NCBI RefSeq assembly: GCF_042932805.1
Contig: NZ_CP170633.1
Span: forward strand, 558,001-622,000
DNA from: Ascidiaceihabitans sp029251465
GTDB lineage: Bacteria; Pseudomonadota; Alphaproteobacteria; Rhodobacterales; Rhodobacteraceae
Direction: 5' to 3'
DNA: 64,000 bases
The notes beneath the pieces are model-generated. The model was not told the origin of the DNA. It was given only the letters and a program-made list of their open reading frames with translations, and did no database searches. Every line of letters starts with the position of its first letter. Position 1 is the stretch's first letter. This document shows positions 17,788-26,309 of the stretch, in pieces. The position numbers and the translations under genes were made by a program.

Positions 17788-18039
17788 TTAGGATTGTTCG
17801 CCATTCTGCGGTGACAGTCGAATGTCGGAAACTGGCCGAAGGTCGGGCTGTATTGCAGGGTCCAAAACGACGGCTTCCAGCTGATGGATCGCGTCTTGAA
17901 GAATACCCGCGGCGTCGTTCAGTCCGGCTTCTTTGTAACTGTTCAAGATATCCTCAAGCACAAAAAACGTCCAAATCGGGTGGAGCGGTTTTTCGGTCTC
18001 GGTCTGAGACGCTAGATGAGTGATGTTGTCACAGTTCAT
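17788..18039 (-). CDS. Small hypothetical protein
   Basis: I do not recognise this 83-residue protein. The sequence begins MNCDNITHLASQTETEKPLH and continues with a probable helical pair (FFVLEDILNSYKEAGLNDAAGILQ...), acidic and soluble, with no signal peptide. The start at 18039 is preceded by a GAGAAG-like site; the open frame extends another 83 codons upstream but that part is arginine- and proline-rich with no protein character. It is convergent with the IclR gene and lies 215 bp downstream of marR. It might be a helical regulatory partner, but this is conjecture. Confidence 0.6.
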   Translation of the reverse strand: MNCDNITHLASQTETEKPLHPIWTFFVLEDILNSYKEAGLNDAAGILQDAIHQLEAVVLDPAIQPDLRPVSDIRLSPQNGEQS

Positions 18040-18254
18040 TTGTCTTCTCGCTTCTTTTGCGCCTTGTGGCGTTGTTTGACGTTCGAAACAACGGTGGAAA
18101 TTTGGAATAATTCCAGGAATAGGCGGAAATACGCGGACGGACTGGATTGGTCGAAAAATACTGGATGAAATTGGTTTCAAAAGTGGTGAAACGCATCTTT
18201 GGAAAAAACCGGCAGCGCTTTCAGGAAAACCGGACTGTCTGGCCCTAGCTCGGA

Positions 18255-18719
18255 TCACGAACCGGAGTTGCTGAGGCGGGCATCGCAAGATGCACCAGCA
18301 ATATCGAGCATGGATTTGAATTGATCAAATGCGTCAGCCTCAAACAGTGCGGCGATGTCGGATGCGAATTGTTGGGCACGGGGCCAAATGTCTTTGACGA
18401 TTTTTACGCCTTCATCGGTCAGCGTGTACTGAATTCGCCGCTGGTCATGATCATCGGGGCGACTGTTGATCCAGCCCGCAGCAATCATCGATTTGACCAC
18501 CCGACTGGTGTGTGCCGGATCTTGTGATGAATGACGTGCCAACGATCGTAGGTGAAGTTCGTCAAACTGCGCAAGGCTGACCATAATCCGCCATTGCTGC
18601 ACTTTGATCCCTGCCGGGCGCAGGGTTTCGCGCTGGAAAATCAAAGTCAGCTTTGAGGCAAGTCGCAGAATTCTGATGTTCAGAATTTGGTCAACGTCGC
18701 TTGGCGGAATCAAACTCAT
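18255..18719 (-). CDS. MarR-family transcriptional regulator
   Basis: The 154-residue protein carries the winged helix-turn-helix of the MarR family (about residues 35-110): LAQFDELHLRSLARHSSQDPAHTSRVVKSMIAAGWI, then RRIQYTLTDEGVKIV in the wing. MarR proteins are dimers that repress divergent genes until a ligand, often an aromatic acid or CoA thioester, releases them. The gene is divergent from the TAXI-TRAP transporter, and a near-perfect 20-bp palindrome lies in the 131-bp intergenic region. It therefore probably controls the catabolic operon from 18851 onward. Confidence 0.93.
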   Translation of the reverse strand: MSLIPPSDVDQILNIRILRLASKLTLIFQRETLRPAGIKVQQWRIMVSLAQFDELHLRSLARHSSQDPAHTSRVVKSMIAAGWINSRPDDHDQRRIQYTLTDEGVKIVKDIWPRAQQFASDIAALFEADAFDQFKSMLDIAGASCDARLSNSGS

Positions 18720-18764
18720 GGTGTTCTCAGTTGGTCAGTTGGGCTGCTCTTATATGAGGGCGAT

Positions 18765-18784
18765 TTCGTTGCAGGTGCAACAAA
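18765..18784. promoter_or_regulatory. Candidate MarR operator palindrome
   Basis: The 20 bases form two 9-base arms around GG with 8 of 9 positions symmetric; the inner core GTTGCAGGTGCAAC (18768-18781) is a perfect 6+2+6 palindrome. It sits 5 bases upstream of a TTGACA (18789-18794) that could be the -35 box of the TRAP operon, and upstream of TATAAG on the minus strand toward marR. Size and position fit a MarR dimer site. The regulator link is inferred from adjacency. Confidence 0.65.
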
Positions 18785-18850
18785 TTAATTGACAGGGCGC
18801 GACAATGCCCGAACACTTGGCGACGGACATATTTAGACTGGGAGGAATAA

Positions 18851-19897
18851 ATGTCGAAGTTTCTTTTTGCAGGCGCACTTGCCGCCTCATCATTGTTTGC
18901 AGCCCCTGTGTTTGCACAAGCAAACCTTACCGCTGAAACCGCATCGGTAGGTGGCGCGACCCATCTGGCACCAAGCCACCTGACAGAAGTTGCCGGCACC
19001 AGCGGCATCGCCAACATTCAGTTGGCCGATGGTCAAACGCTGACCAATTCGTTGCAAAACGTGGCCGAGGGCAAGACGGATATCGCAAGCACACCGCATA
19101 TTCTTCCGTTTTTAATGAGCCGTGGGATCGGCCCGTATGGTAAGCTGGGCAAGGAAAAAGGTGCCGAGCTGGCGTCAAATCTGCGCTCGATCTACCCCTA
19201 CACGCTGGGGATTTTCTTTCTTTACGCGTATGATGCAAAGAACATCCAAGGCTGGGATGACCTAGAGGGCAAGACCATCTTTAACGGCCCGCCACGTGGC
19301 GGTGCGTTGACGAATGGTCGCACGATCATTCAAATCGCTACAGGTCTAAAAGACGGCGAAGGCTATACCGGTCTGCAAGCGAATTGGGGCCAAGCAGCCT
19401 CGGTTATCGGTGGCGGTGAACCTGACGCAGTTGTGTTGCCAGAGCTGTTTCCGAGCGGGCGGATCTCGACCCTTGGGTCTTCGGGCAAGATGACCGCATG
19501 GTCCTTGCCAAAAGACATCTACGACAGCGAGCCGATGCAGAAATACATGAAGGCACCGGGCAGCGATAAAGTCGAAGTGCCAGTTGCAGACCTACAAGCG
19601 ATCATGGGCGAAGATTGGACATTCGTTTCAGAGGACGCGACGTTCCGTGGCATGGCGACGATCGGCGGCGATGTCGTTCACAAAGACATGGACGAAGAGC
19701 TGGTTTACAATCTGGTCAAGGTCTACGTCGCTTCGCTTGATGCGCTGAAAGCCAAAGCGCCATTCGGGGATACCGTCAATTATGACAACCCTGGTTTGGG
19801 CATGTGTGGTGCTAACCCTATGAAATACCACAAGGGTGCCGTGCGTGCATGGGAAGAGGCAGGGTACGACATCCCTGACTGCGCCGAAGACAAGTAA
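18851..19897 (+). CDS. TAXI-family TRAP transporter substrate-binding protein
   Basis: A 348-residue periplasmic binding protein with signal peptide (LAASSLFAAPVFA, cleavage after about residue 22). The mature part fits the TAXI family of TRAP receptors, including the segment GWDDLEGKTIFNGPPRGGALTNGR and a C-terminal region rich in conserved acidic and aromatic residues. TAXI receptors bind organic acids such as glutamate, 2-oxoglutarate or others; the ligand is not predictable. It is followed by a terminator-like hairpin and then by the fused TRAP permease, which would leave the binding protein in excess. Confidence 0.92.
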   Translation: MSKFLFAGALAASSLFAAPVFAQANLTAETASVGGATHLAPSHLTEVAGTSGIANIQLADGQTLTNSLQNVAEGKTDIASTPHILPFLMSRGIGPYGKLGKEKGAELASNLRSIYPYTLGIFFLYAYDAKNIQGWDDLEGKTIFNGPPRGGALTNGRTIIQIATGLKDGEGYTGLQANWGQAASVIGGGEPDAVVLPELFPSGRISTLGSSGKMTAWSLPKDIYDSEPMQKYMKAPGSDKVEVPVADLQAIMGEDWTFVSEDATFRGMATIGGDVVHKDMDEELVYNLVKVYVASLDALKAKAPFGDTVNYDNPGLGMCGANPMKYHKGAVRAWEEAGYDIPDCAEDK

Positions 19898-19918
19898 CAC
19901 GTCTTGCGATTTAATACC

Positions 19919-19961
19919 GACGCCGCCTCATTCACTTTTGAACCCGGGGCGGTGTCTTTTT
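19919..19961 (+). terminator. Terminator-like hairpin between TRAP receptor and permease
   Basis: The arms GACGCCGCC (19919-19927) and GGCGGTGTC (19948-19956) pair over 9 bp with one G-U, loop 20 bases, followed by five T. It lies between two genes that should be co-transcribed, so partial read-through would raise receptor levels over permease. This is a common arrangement for binding-protein transporters. Confidence 0.6.
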
Positions 19962-19995
19962 CCACGTAAGAGCAACGTTTAGGTTACACGCACTC

Positions 19996-22338
19996 ATGGC
20001 TGAAAAATCTCACGCTGAGCAGTTCCAATCGGTTTTTCCGAACCGGTTGGTGTACGCAATGGCGCTGCTGTTTATGCTGCTGGGCGTGTTGAACAGCATG
20101 CCGACGATCCCTGGTTGGGATGACATGTGGCGTGGCGTGACAGGCATTGAAAAACTGAAGGTGCGCAGTTTTGCGACCGAGTGGTTCTACCCGATCATCT
20201 TTTTCATCATGATGAGTGTCGTCGCGCTCAAGCACTCAATGTGGCGGGCGTGGCAAGGCACTGGCCGGGCCGGCTTTGGTCTGTTCATGGATGTCGCGTT
20301 GGTCGTGTCCGCTTTCACCATCTCGCTTACCTATCTTATTGAAATCGATAGCGTTTGTTTGATTGATGCGCTGAACGGAAACCGCGCCCGATTGATCGCA
20401 GAAACCCTCAAGGCCGAGATCGCATTTGCCGATGAAATGGGTCTTCCGGCGCCTGATACCGTCGAGGACCCGCGGTGTGTGTCGACCACTGGTGTGTGGC
20501 TGGTGGCGATCATGGGTCTGTCGATGTTGGTGTTTTTGGGCTACAATATCAAGGTTTGGGGCCTGCCGCTGGTCCTCGTGTCTTTGGTCATTGCGCTTTA
20601 TACAATCGCGACGGTTTTGGTGTGGTATTTTCACGGCCCCGAGGACATCAACAAATACCTGATGACCAAAATGGGGGGCGAGCCGCGCACGTTTCTGGAT
20701 GGTCGTCCGAACGTCCATGACGCGCTGGTGAACAACGCCTCAGGGATGCTGGGGCGGTTCATGAATGTCATCATGAATGTGGTTTTCCCCTACATTATTC
20801 TAGGCGCGATGTTCGGTAAATCGGCGGGTGGTCAATCGCTGATCAAGCTGGCATTTCGCTGGACGCGCAAGCTGCGGGGCGGGCCTGCGCATGCGGCAAT
20901 CGTGTCGTCTGCGATGTTCGGCACAATCACTGGCGGGCCTGTGGTTAACGTGCTGTCCACTGGCGTGCTGACAATTCCAATGATGCTAAAGCGGGGATTT
21001 TCCAAGACGTTTGCAGGCGGGGTCGAGGCCGCAGCGTCCTCTGGTGGCTCAATCATGCCGCCGGTCATGGGGGTTGCAGCGTTTATCCTCGCCGCGCTGA
21101 CGGCCGTTCCGTACCGCGATATCATCGTGGCGGCGGCACTCCCGGCGATCGCTTATTTCTTTTGTCTGTTCCTGTCGGCGGTGTTTCAGTCGCGCAAACA
21201 AGGGCTAGTAGCGTTTGGTGATCTGACCGAAGACATGCGTTTGACGCGCGCGGATTTTCTGCATCTTTCCCAAATTTTCCTGCCGATTTTGCTGATCCTT
21301 GTCTTGTTGTTGACGCCCAAAGACGTTGTTGGTTGCGGCCCCATGGGCTGGCTGTTGGGGGTTGAGACAATCATCAACGGCGACTCGTGTCGCGGGGTGA
21401 ATTTGCCTTGGTTGCTCGAAGTGTTCCAGAACGCTGCAGGGGACGCTGGCGCGACAGGCTGGTGGGCGGCAGCTTTTGTGACGCTTTTGTTGTTCCTCGA
21501 CAAAGAGTTTCGCAATAAACCACGTTTGGTTTTGGATGCGTTGGCCGAGGCGGGCATGACAGTGTCCACGCTTTATATGATGTTCCTTGCGGTCACAGTG
21601 ATCGACGTTTGTCTGAACTTTACCGGCCTTTCAAACTTTGTGGCGGTCGATATCCTCAGCTTCTTGCTCTCGCTTGATTTGGGGGGCAGCGGGTCGGCGA
21701 TGTTCCAGTTTATTGCACTGTTGGTCACGATGTTTCTGGCGGTTTTGTTGGGCATGGGGATGCCTGCGGTGCCGGCGTATATCAACGTTGCCTTGTTGAT
21801 GGGGCCGATGCTGATCGGGCTCGGAATTGCGACGTTTACCGCGCATATGTTCATCTTCTATTTTGCTGTGGCCTCGGCCATTACGCCGCCTGTGGCACTG
21901 GCTGCGTTTGCGGCGGCCACAATCACCAAGGCCGATCCAATGGCCACAGGTTTTAGTGCCGTGCGTTCAGGCATCGTGATGTTTGCCATCCCGTTTGTCT
22001 TTGCATTCTACCCAGAATTTCTGCTGATTGATCAAGCGCTTATCGACCCATCCAGCCCGATTGGCGCGCCATTGCCGGGATACGAAAATGGCGTGAGCAT
22101 GACGTCGCTGTTGTGGCTGATTTTCCGCCTGATGGCAGCACTTTACCTTGTTGCCAGCGCCCTTGCGCGGTTCGACGCAAAGGCGCTGACGTTGACGTGG
22201 GTTTTGATCCGTTTGACGCTGGCCGTGCTGATCATGATGCGCCCGGAAATCATCCACGTCAGTGCGCTGATCGCGGCGTTTGCATCGGTCATTTGGCATC
22301 ATGCCCAAAGCCGGACCCAACCCGCACTCGTCAGCTAA
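19996..22338 (+). CDS. TRAP transporter permease, 4TM/12TM fusion
   Basis: The 780-residue inner-membrane protein combines the small (DctQ-like, first about 230 residues, four helices) and large (DctM-like, remaining helices) TRAP subunits, as is usual for TAXI systems. The DctM part has KSAGGQSLIKLAFRWTRKLRGGPAHAAIVSSAMFGTITGGPVVNVLSTG and GGVEAAASSGGSIMPPVMG, typical of this fusion. It drives uptake by ion gradient with the receptor encoded upstream. The substrate is unknown. The sulfatase follows after 16 bp, so transport and sulfatase are in one operon. Confidence 0.95.
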   Translation: MAEKSHAEQFQSVFPNRLVYAMALLFMLLGVLNSMPTIPGWDDMWRGVTGIEKLKVRSFATEWFYPIIFFIMMSVVALKHSMWRAWQGTGRAGFGLFMDVALVVSAFTISLTYLIEIDSVCLIDALNGNRARLIAETLKAEIAFADEMGLPAPDTVEDPRCVSTTGVWLVAIMGLSMLVFLGYNIKVWGLPLVLVSLVIALYTIATVLVWYFHGPEDINKYLMTKMGGEPRTFLDGRPNVHDALVNNASGMLGRFMNVIMNVVFPYIILGAMFGKSAGGQSLIKLAFRWTRKLRGGPAHAAIVSSAMFGTITGGPVVNVLSTGVLTIPMMLKRGFSKTFAGGVEAAASSGGSIMPPVMGVAAFILAALTAVPYRDIIVAAALPAIAYFFCLFLSAVFQSRKQGLVAFGDLTEDMRLTRADFLHLSQIFLPILLILVLLLTPKDVVGCGPMGWLLGVETIINGDSCRGVNLPWLLEVFQNAAGDAGATGWWAAAFVTLLLFLDKEFRNKPRLVLDALAEAGMTVSTLYMMFLAVTVIDVCLNFTGLSNFVAVDILSFLLSLDLGGSGSAMFQFIALLVTMFLAVLLGMGMPAVPAYINVALLMGPMLIGLGIATFTAHMFIFYFAVASAITPPVALAAFAAATITKADPMATGFSAVRSGIVMFAIPFVFAFYPEFLLIDQALIDPSSPIGAPLPGYENGVSMTSLLWLIFRLMAALYLVASALARFDAKALTLTWVLIRLTLAVLIMMRPEIIHVSALIAAFASVIWHHAQSRTQPALVS

Positions 22339-22354
22339 AGTCGGAGCACATGAG

Positions 22355-23917
22355 ATGAGCAAACGCCCAAACTTTCTGTTTTTAATCACCGATCAGCAAC
22401 GTGCGGATTGGCTGGGATGTTACGGGCATCCGGTTTTGAAAACGCCGAATATTGACGCGATTGCTGCCAAAGGCACGCGGTTTGACAACTTCCATGTGGC
22501 GTCGCCTGTGTGCATGCCGAACCGCGCATCTTTGCTGACGGGTCGCTATCCCAGTCGTCATGGTTTGCGCCACAATGGTTGCCGTTTGCCATTGTCCGCC
22601 AACACATTTGTCGATCTGCTGGCCGAGGCGGGCTATCACACCGCCGCTATTGGAAAAAGCCACCTGCAACCCTTTACCAATATGCCGCCCATGGACGTTA
22701 CTCTGGATCAGATCGCCGCCCGAAAAGACGCATGGCGCCGCGACGACGGGGACTATGGCCAAGAAGAACCGGGGCGTTACACAGCCGATGGGCGATATGC
22801 GTTCAAGACGCCGTATTACGGCTATCAACACGTCGATATGGTCACAACACACGGTGATCGCTGCGGTGGGCATTATCGCCAATGGTTCCGTGAAAACGCT
22901 GACAATTGGGAGGCATTGCACGACGATGCGAACCAACTGCCGCACGACTATTCTTGCCCGCAAGCCTACCGCACTCCAATCCCGGAAAACCTGTACCCAA
23001 CCGCCTACGTGCGCGACCGCGCTATCGACTATCTAGACAGTCGTGTGGGCGAAGAGGATCCATTCTTTAGCTTTGTGTCCTTTCCAGATCCGCACCACCC
23101 GTTTAACCCGCCGGGCAAATATTGGGACATGTACGACCCCGATGATTTTGGCATCACGCTGCCGTATTCTGCGCATCAAAACCCGACGCCACCGATGCGT
23201 TGGCTGGATGACAATCTACAGAACGGTGTTGGTCAAAAAATTCCGCAAACCGCGATGATGTTAAACGATCAGCAGATCAAAGAAGCGATGGCGCTAACCG
23301 CAGGTATGATGGCGTTTGTAGATGACGCGGTGGGCGATATCGTCGCTGCATTAGAACGCAACGGGCAACTTGAAAACACCGTGATTTGTTACACGTCCGA
23401 TCACGGTGACTACCTTGGGGATTTCAACATGCTGCTGAAAGGCGCGTTGCCGTTTCGTGGGATCACGCGGGTGCCGTTTATCTGGTCTGACCCGGACAAT
23501 CGGACAGCAGCGTCGTCTGATGCGTTGGCTTCGACTGTCGATCTGGCCGCAACGATTTTGGACCGTGTCGGGATCGAGCCGTTTAACGGAAATCAAGGCA
23601 AAAGCTTTTGTGGCGCAACGGCAGGTGCGGACGGCGTGCGCGACGAATTGTTGATTGAATACAACGATGGGGGCATGCGTTTGGGGTTCGAAACGCCGGC
23701 GCGGGTCCGTGCGTTGATCACGCCAAAATGGCGCTACACGATGTATCTGGATCAGGATTGGGGCGAGTTGTATGATCTGTCAGCAGACCCGAACGAGACA
23801 CTCAATCTGTGGGACAGTGCCGATCATTTTGCGGCCCGCGCGCATTTGGCGGAACGTATGACCCATCATTTGACTGCCCAAATGGATGAAAGCCCACTGC
23901 CGGATCGGATCGCATAG
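22355..23917 (+). CDS. Sulfatase-family hydrolase (formylglycine type)
   Basis: The 520-residue protein is a type I sulfatase or related phosphonate monoester hydrolase. The metal-binding aspartate lies in LITDQQRADW (D13), and the C-x-P-x-R motif CMPNR (C53-R57) in the context of ASLLTGRYPSRHG marks cysteine-type formylglycine formation. A second metal cluster is in TSDHGDYLGD. There is no signal peptide, so it probably acts in the cytoplasm on the imported substrate. The ATG at 22355 has GGAG 10 bases upstream. Placement right after the TRAP permease suggests a sulfate ester or phosphonate as substrate. Confidence 0.92.
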   Translation: MSKRPNFLFLITDQQRADWLGCYGHPVLKTPNIDAIAAKGTRFDNFHVASPVCMPNRASLLTGRYPSRHGLRHNGCRLPLSANTFVDLLAEAGYHTAAIGKSHLQPFTNMPPMDVTLDQIAARKDAWRRDDGDYGQEEPGRYTADGRYAFKTPYYGYQHVDMVTTHGDRCGGHYRQWFRENADNWEALHDDANQLPHDYSCPQAYRTPIPENLYPTAYVRDRAIDYLDSRVGEEDPFFSFVSFPDPHHPFNPPGKYWDMYDPDDFGITLPYSAHQNPTPPMRWLDDNLQNGVGQKIPQTAMMLNDQQIKEAMALTAGMMAFVDDAVGDIVAALERNGQLENTVICYTSDHGDYLGDFNMLLKGALPFRGITRVPFIWSDPDNRTAASSDALASTVDLAATILDRVGIEPFNGNQGKSFCGATAGADGVRDELLIEYNDGGMRLGFETPARVRALITPKWRYTMYLDQDWGELYDLSADPNETLNLWDSADHFAARAHLAERMTHHLTAQMDESPLPDRIA

Positions 23918-23979
23918 ACGTGTCGCGATGGCGCTTGGATCCCTCCGGAGTTTGGCAGCGTCGATCAGCACGTCTATGC
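23912..23979. repeat. 11-bp perfect inverted repeat after the sulfatase
   Basis: GCATAGACGTG at 23912-23922 is repeated in reverse complement at 23969-23979, with a 46-base interior that also contains the palindrome CTCCGGAG. The left arm includes the sulfatase stop codon. It could form a long hairpin between sulfatase and acyl-CoA dehydrogenase transcripts and protect or attenuate the upstream message. There is no T-run, so it is not a clear intrinsic terminator. Confidence 0.5.
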
Positions 23980-24036
23980 CTTGCGAAAATTCTCATCTCT
24001 GCCTAGCAATGTGCATCCCAAAGCGAGACTTACCCG

Positions 24037-25197
24037 ATGGCAAATGACCCAGACATCTACGAGGATATCCGCGATGCCGTTGCAAAATTATGCGCGCAAT
24101 TTCCGGGCGAATACTGGCGCACATTAGATCGAGAGATGGCGTATCCCACTGAATTCGTTGCGGCATTGACGCAAGCCGGTTGGTTGGCGGCCCTCATTCC
24201 AGAAGAATATGGCGGCGCAGGACTGCCTTTGTCTGCGGGGGCGGCGATCCTTGAGGAAATCCACAAATCTGGCGGGAATGCCGGTGCGTGTCATGCGCAA
24301 ATGTACACGATGGGCACGTTATTGCGTCACGGATCAGAGGCGCAAAAACAGCAGTATTTGCCGGGAATTGCGGATGGATCATTGCGCTTACAAGCCTTTG
24401 GCGTAAGCGAACCGACATCGGGCACGGACACGGGGGCACTAAAAACCACGGCTATTCTGGACTGCGATGACTATGTGATCAACGGTCAGAAAATCTGGAC
24501 CAGCCGCGCCGAACATTCCGATCTGATGATCCTGTTGGCGCGTACCACGCCCCTGCGCGAGGGCATGAAAAAGACCGAAGGTTTGTCTGTGTTTATTGTC
24601 GATATGCGCGCAGCCCTCGGCAACGGCCTGACGATCCGCCCCATCCGCACGATGATGAACCACGCCGCAACAGAAGTGTTTTTCGACAACCTGCGTGTGC
24701 CTGCGGCCAATCTGATTGGTGAGGCCGGCAAGGGCTTTCGTTACATCCTGTCGGGAATGAATTCGGAACGTATTCTGATCGCTGCGGAATGTATCGGAGA
24801 CGCCAAATGGCTGATCGGAAAATCCGTTGAATATGCCAAGGATCGCACGGTATTTGGTCGCCCGATTGGTCAAAACCAAGGCGTACAATTCCCTCTCGCC
24901 AAGGCCTACGCCAATATGCGCGCTGCGGAATTGATGGTACGTGAGGCGCTGCGGATCTACGAGGCGGGCGACAGTGCAGGGGCCGAGGCAAACATGGCGA
25001 AAATGCTAGCGGCTGACGCCTCAAATGAGGCCGCAAATGCGGCGGTTCAGACCCATGGAGGGTTCGGGTTTGCAGAAGAATACGACATCGAACGCAAGTT
25101 TCGCGAAACGCGTTTGTATCAGGTGGCACCGATCTCGACCAATTTGGTTTTATCGTATTTGTCCGAGCATGTTCTCGGGCTTCCACGGTCCTATTGA
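24037..25197 (+). CDS. Acyl-CoA dehydrogenase
   Basis: The 386-residue flavoprotein oxidises an acyl-CoA to the enoyl-CoA. FAD and substrate motifs are seen in FGVSEPTSGTDTGALKT (about residues 121-137) and QTHGGFGFAEEYDIER near the end. The position that carries the catalytic Glu of medium-chain enzymes reads QVAPIS with no acid, whereas Glu244 in MNSERILIAAE occupies the site used by isovaleryl- and long-chain-type enzymes. The stop overlaps the CoA-transferase start as TGATG. It is likely part of the catabolic operon for the TRAP substrate. Confidence 0.93.
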   Translation: MANDPDIYEDIRDAVAKLCAQFPGEYWRTLDREMAYPTEFVAALTQAGWLAALIPEEYGGAGLPLSAGAAILEEIHKSGGNAGACHAQMYTMGTLLRHGSEAQKQQYLPGIADGSLRLQAFGVSEPTSGTDTGALKTTAILDCDDYVINGQKIWTSRAEHSDLMILLARTTPLREGMKKTEGLSVFIVDMRAALGNGLTIRPIRTMMNHAATEVFFDNLRVPAANLIGEAGKGFRYILSGMNSERILIAAECIGDAKWLIGKSVEYAKDRTVFGRPIGQNQGVQFPLAKAYANMRAAELMVREALRIYEAGDSAGAEANMAKMLAADASNEAANAAVQTHGGFGFAEEYDIERKFRETRLYQVAPISTNLVLSYLSEHVLGLPRSY

Positions 25198-26309
25198 TGG
25201 GCGCGTTGGACGGCCTTTTGGTCGTGGCGATTGAACAAGCCGTGGCCGCGCCCATTTGCACATTGCGCCTTGCCGATGCGGGGGCGCGGGTGATCAAAAT
25301 CGAACGGCCCGAAGGCGAAACTGCGCGTCATTACGATACGGCGGTCAAAGGCACCTCGGCCTATTTTGCATGGCTCAATCGCGGCAAGGAAAGCGCGATT
25401 TTGGATTTGAAAAATGGTGGTGACCTGGCGATCCTGCGCGCGATGCTAAATCAAGCGGACGTTTTTGTGCAAAACCTGATCCCTGGCGCGATGGACCGGA
25501 TGGGGTTGGGGAATGACGTCCTTGCTCGTGAATTTCCGAACTTGATTTCTGTCGCAATTCTCGGATACGGGCAGGACACTGCGTACGCTGACATGCGCGC
25601 CTACGACATGTTGGTCCAGGCGGAAAGTGGGCTGTGTTCGGTCACCGGCACGCCTGATAGCCCATCCAAAGTCGGGGTGTCGGCGGCGGATATTTCCACT
25701 GGCATGAACGCGCACTCTGCTATTCTTGAGGCGCTGATTGCGCGTGGGAAATCAGGAAAGGGCCGCCAGATCGAGATTTCGATGTTCGATTGCATGGCCG
25801 ACTGGATGGCGGTGCCGCTTTTGCATTTTGAACATACAGACAAGGTCACCGGGCGCTTTGGATTGTCCCACGCGACGATTTACCCCTACCGTCCGTTTGC
25901 CTGTTCGGATGGTACGTTGATCATCGCGGTGCAGACCAATGCGGAATTTGCGCGTCTGTGCGACACTGCGCTGGACCGCCCCGATTTGCCAACCAACCCT
26001 GCGTTTGCAACGAATTCGGATCGCGTCAAAAATCGCGCGCTTTTGGACACCGAAATGGAACCGGTTTTTGCCAACCTGACAGTTGCTAGTGCGGTGGAAC
26101 GCTTGACCCGTGCCAGTGTCGCTTTTGGAAAATACAACGAACTGAAAGACTTAGGCAGTCATCCTGCCTTGCGCCGCACAGATGTGATGTTGCCAGACGG
26201 GCAGATCGCAAGCATGCCGCGCCCCGCCGGGCGAGGGCCTGATTTCTCACCGAAACCTGTTCCCGGATTGGGTCAACACACTGAATTTCTGCGCAAAGAA
26301 TTTGGCTAG
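25197..26309 (+). CDS. CaiB/BaiF-family CoA-transferase
   Basis: The 370-residue enzyme belongs to family III CoA-transferases, which move CoA between carboxylic acids. The opening DGLLVVAIEQAVAAPICTLRLADAGARVIKIERPEG and YFAWLNRGKESAILDLK are diagnostic, and Asp in VGVSAADISTGMNAHSA fits the catalytic region. The ATG at 25197 overlaps the preceding stop by one base; a TTG three bases earlier is possible but unneeded. With the dehydrogenase it would activate and oxidise an imported acid. It overlaps the convergent DUF1513 gene by 4 bases. Confidence 0.94.
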   Translation: MGALDGLLVVAIEQAVAAPICTLRLADAGARVIKIERPEGETARHYDTAVKGTSAYFAWLNRGKESAILDLKNGGDLAILRAMLNQADVFVQNLIPGAMDRMGLGNDVLAREFPNLISVAILGYGQDTAYADMRAYDMLVQAESGLCSVTGTPDSPSKVGVSAADISTGMNAHSAILEALIARGKSGKGRQIEISMFDCMADWMAVPLLHFEHTDKVTGRFGLSHATIYPYRPFACSDGTLIIAVQTNAEFARLCDTALDRPDLPTNPAFATNSDRVKNRALLDTEMEPVFANLTVASAVERLTRASVAFGKYNELKDLGSHPALRRTDVMLPDGQIASMPRPAGRGPDFSPKPVPGLGQHTEFLRKEFG

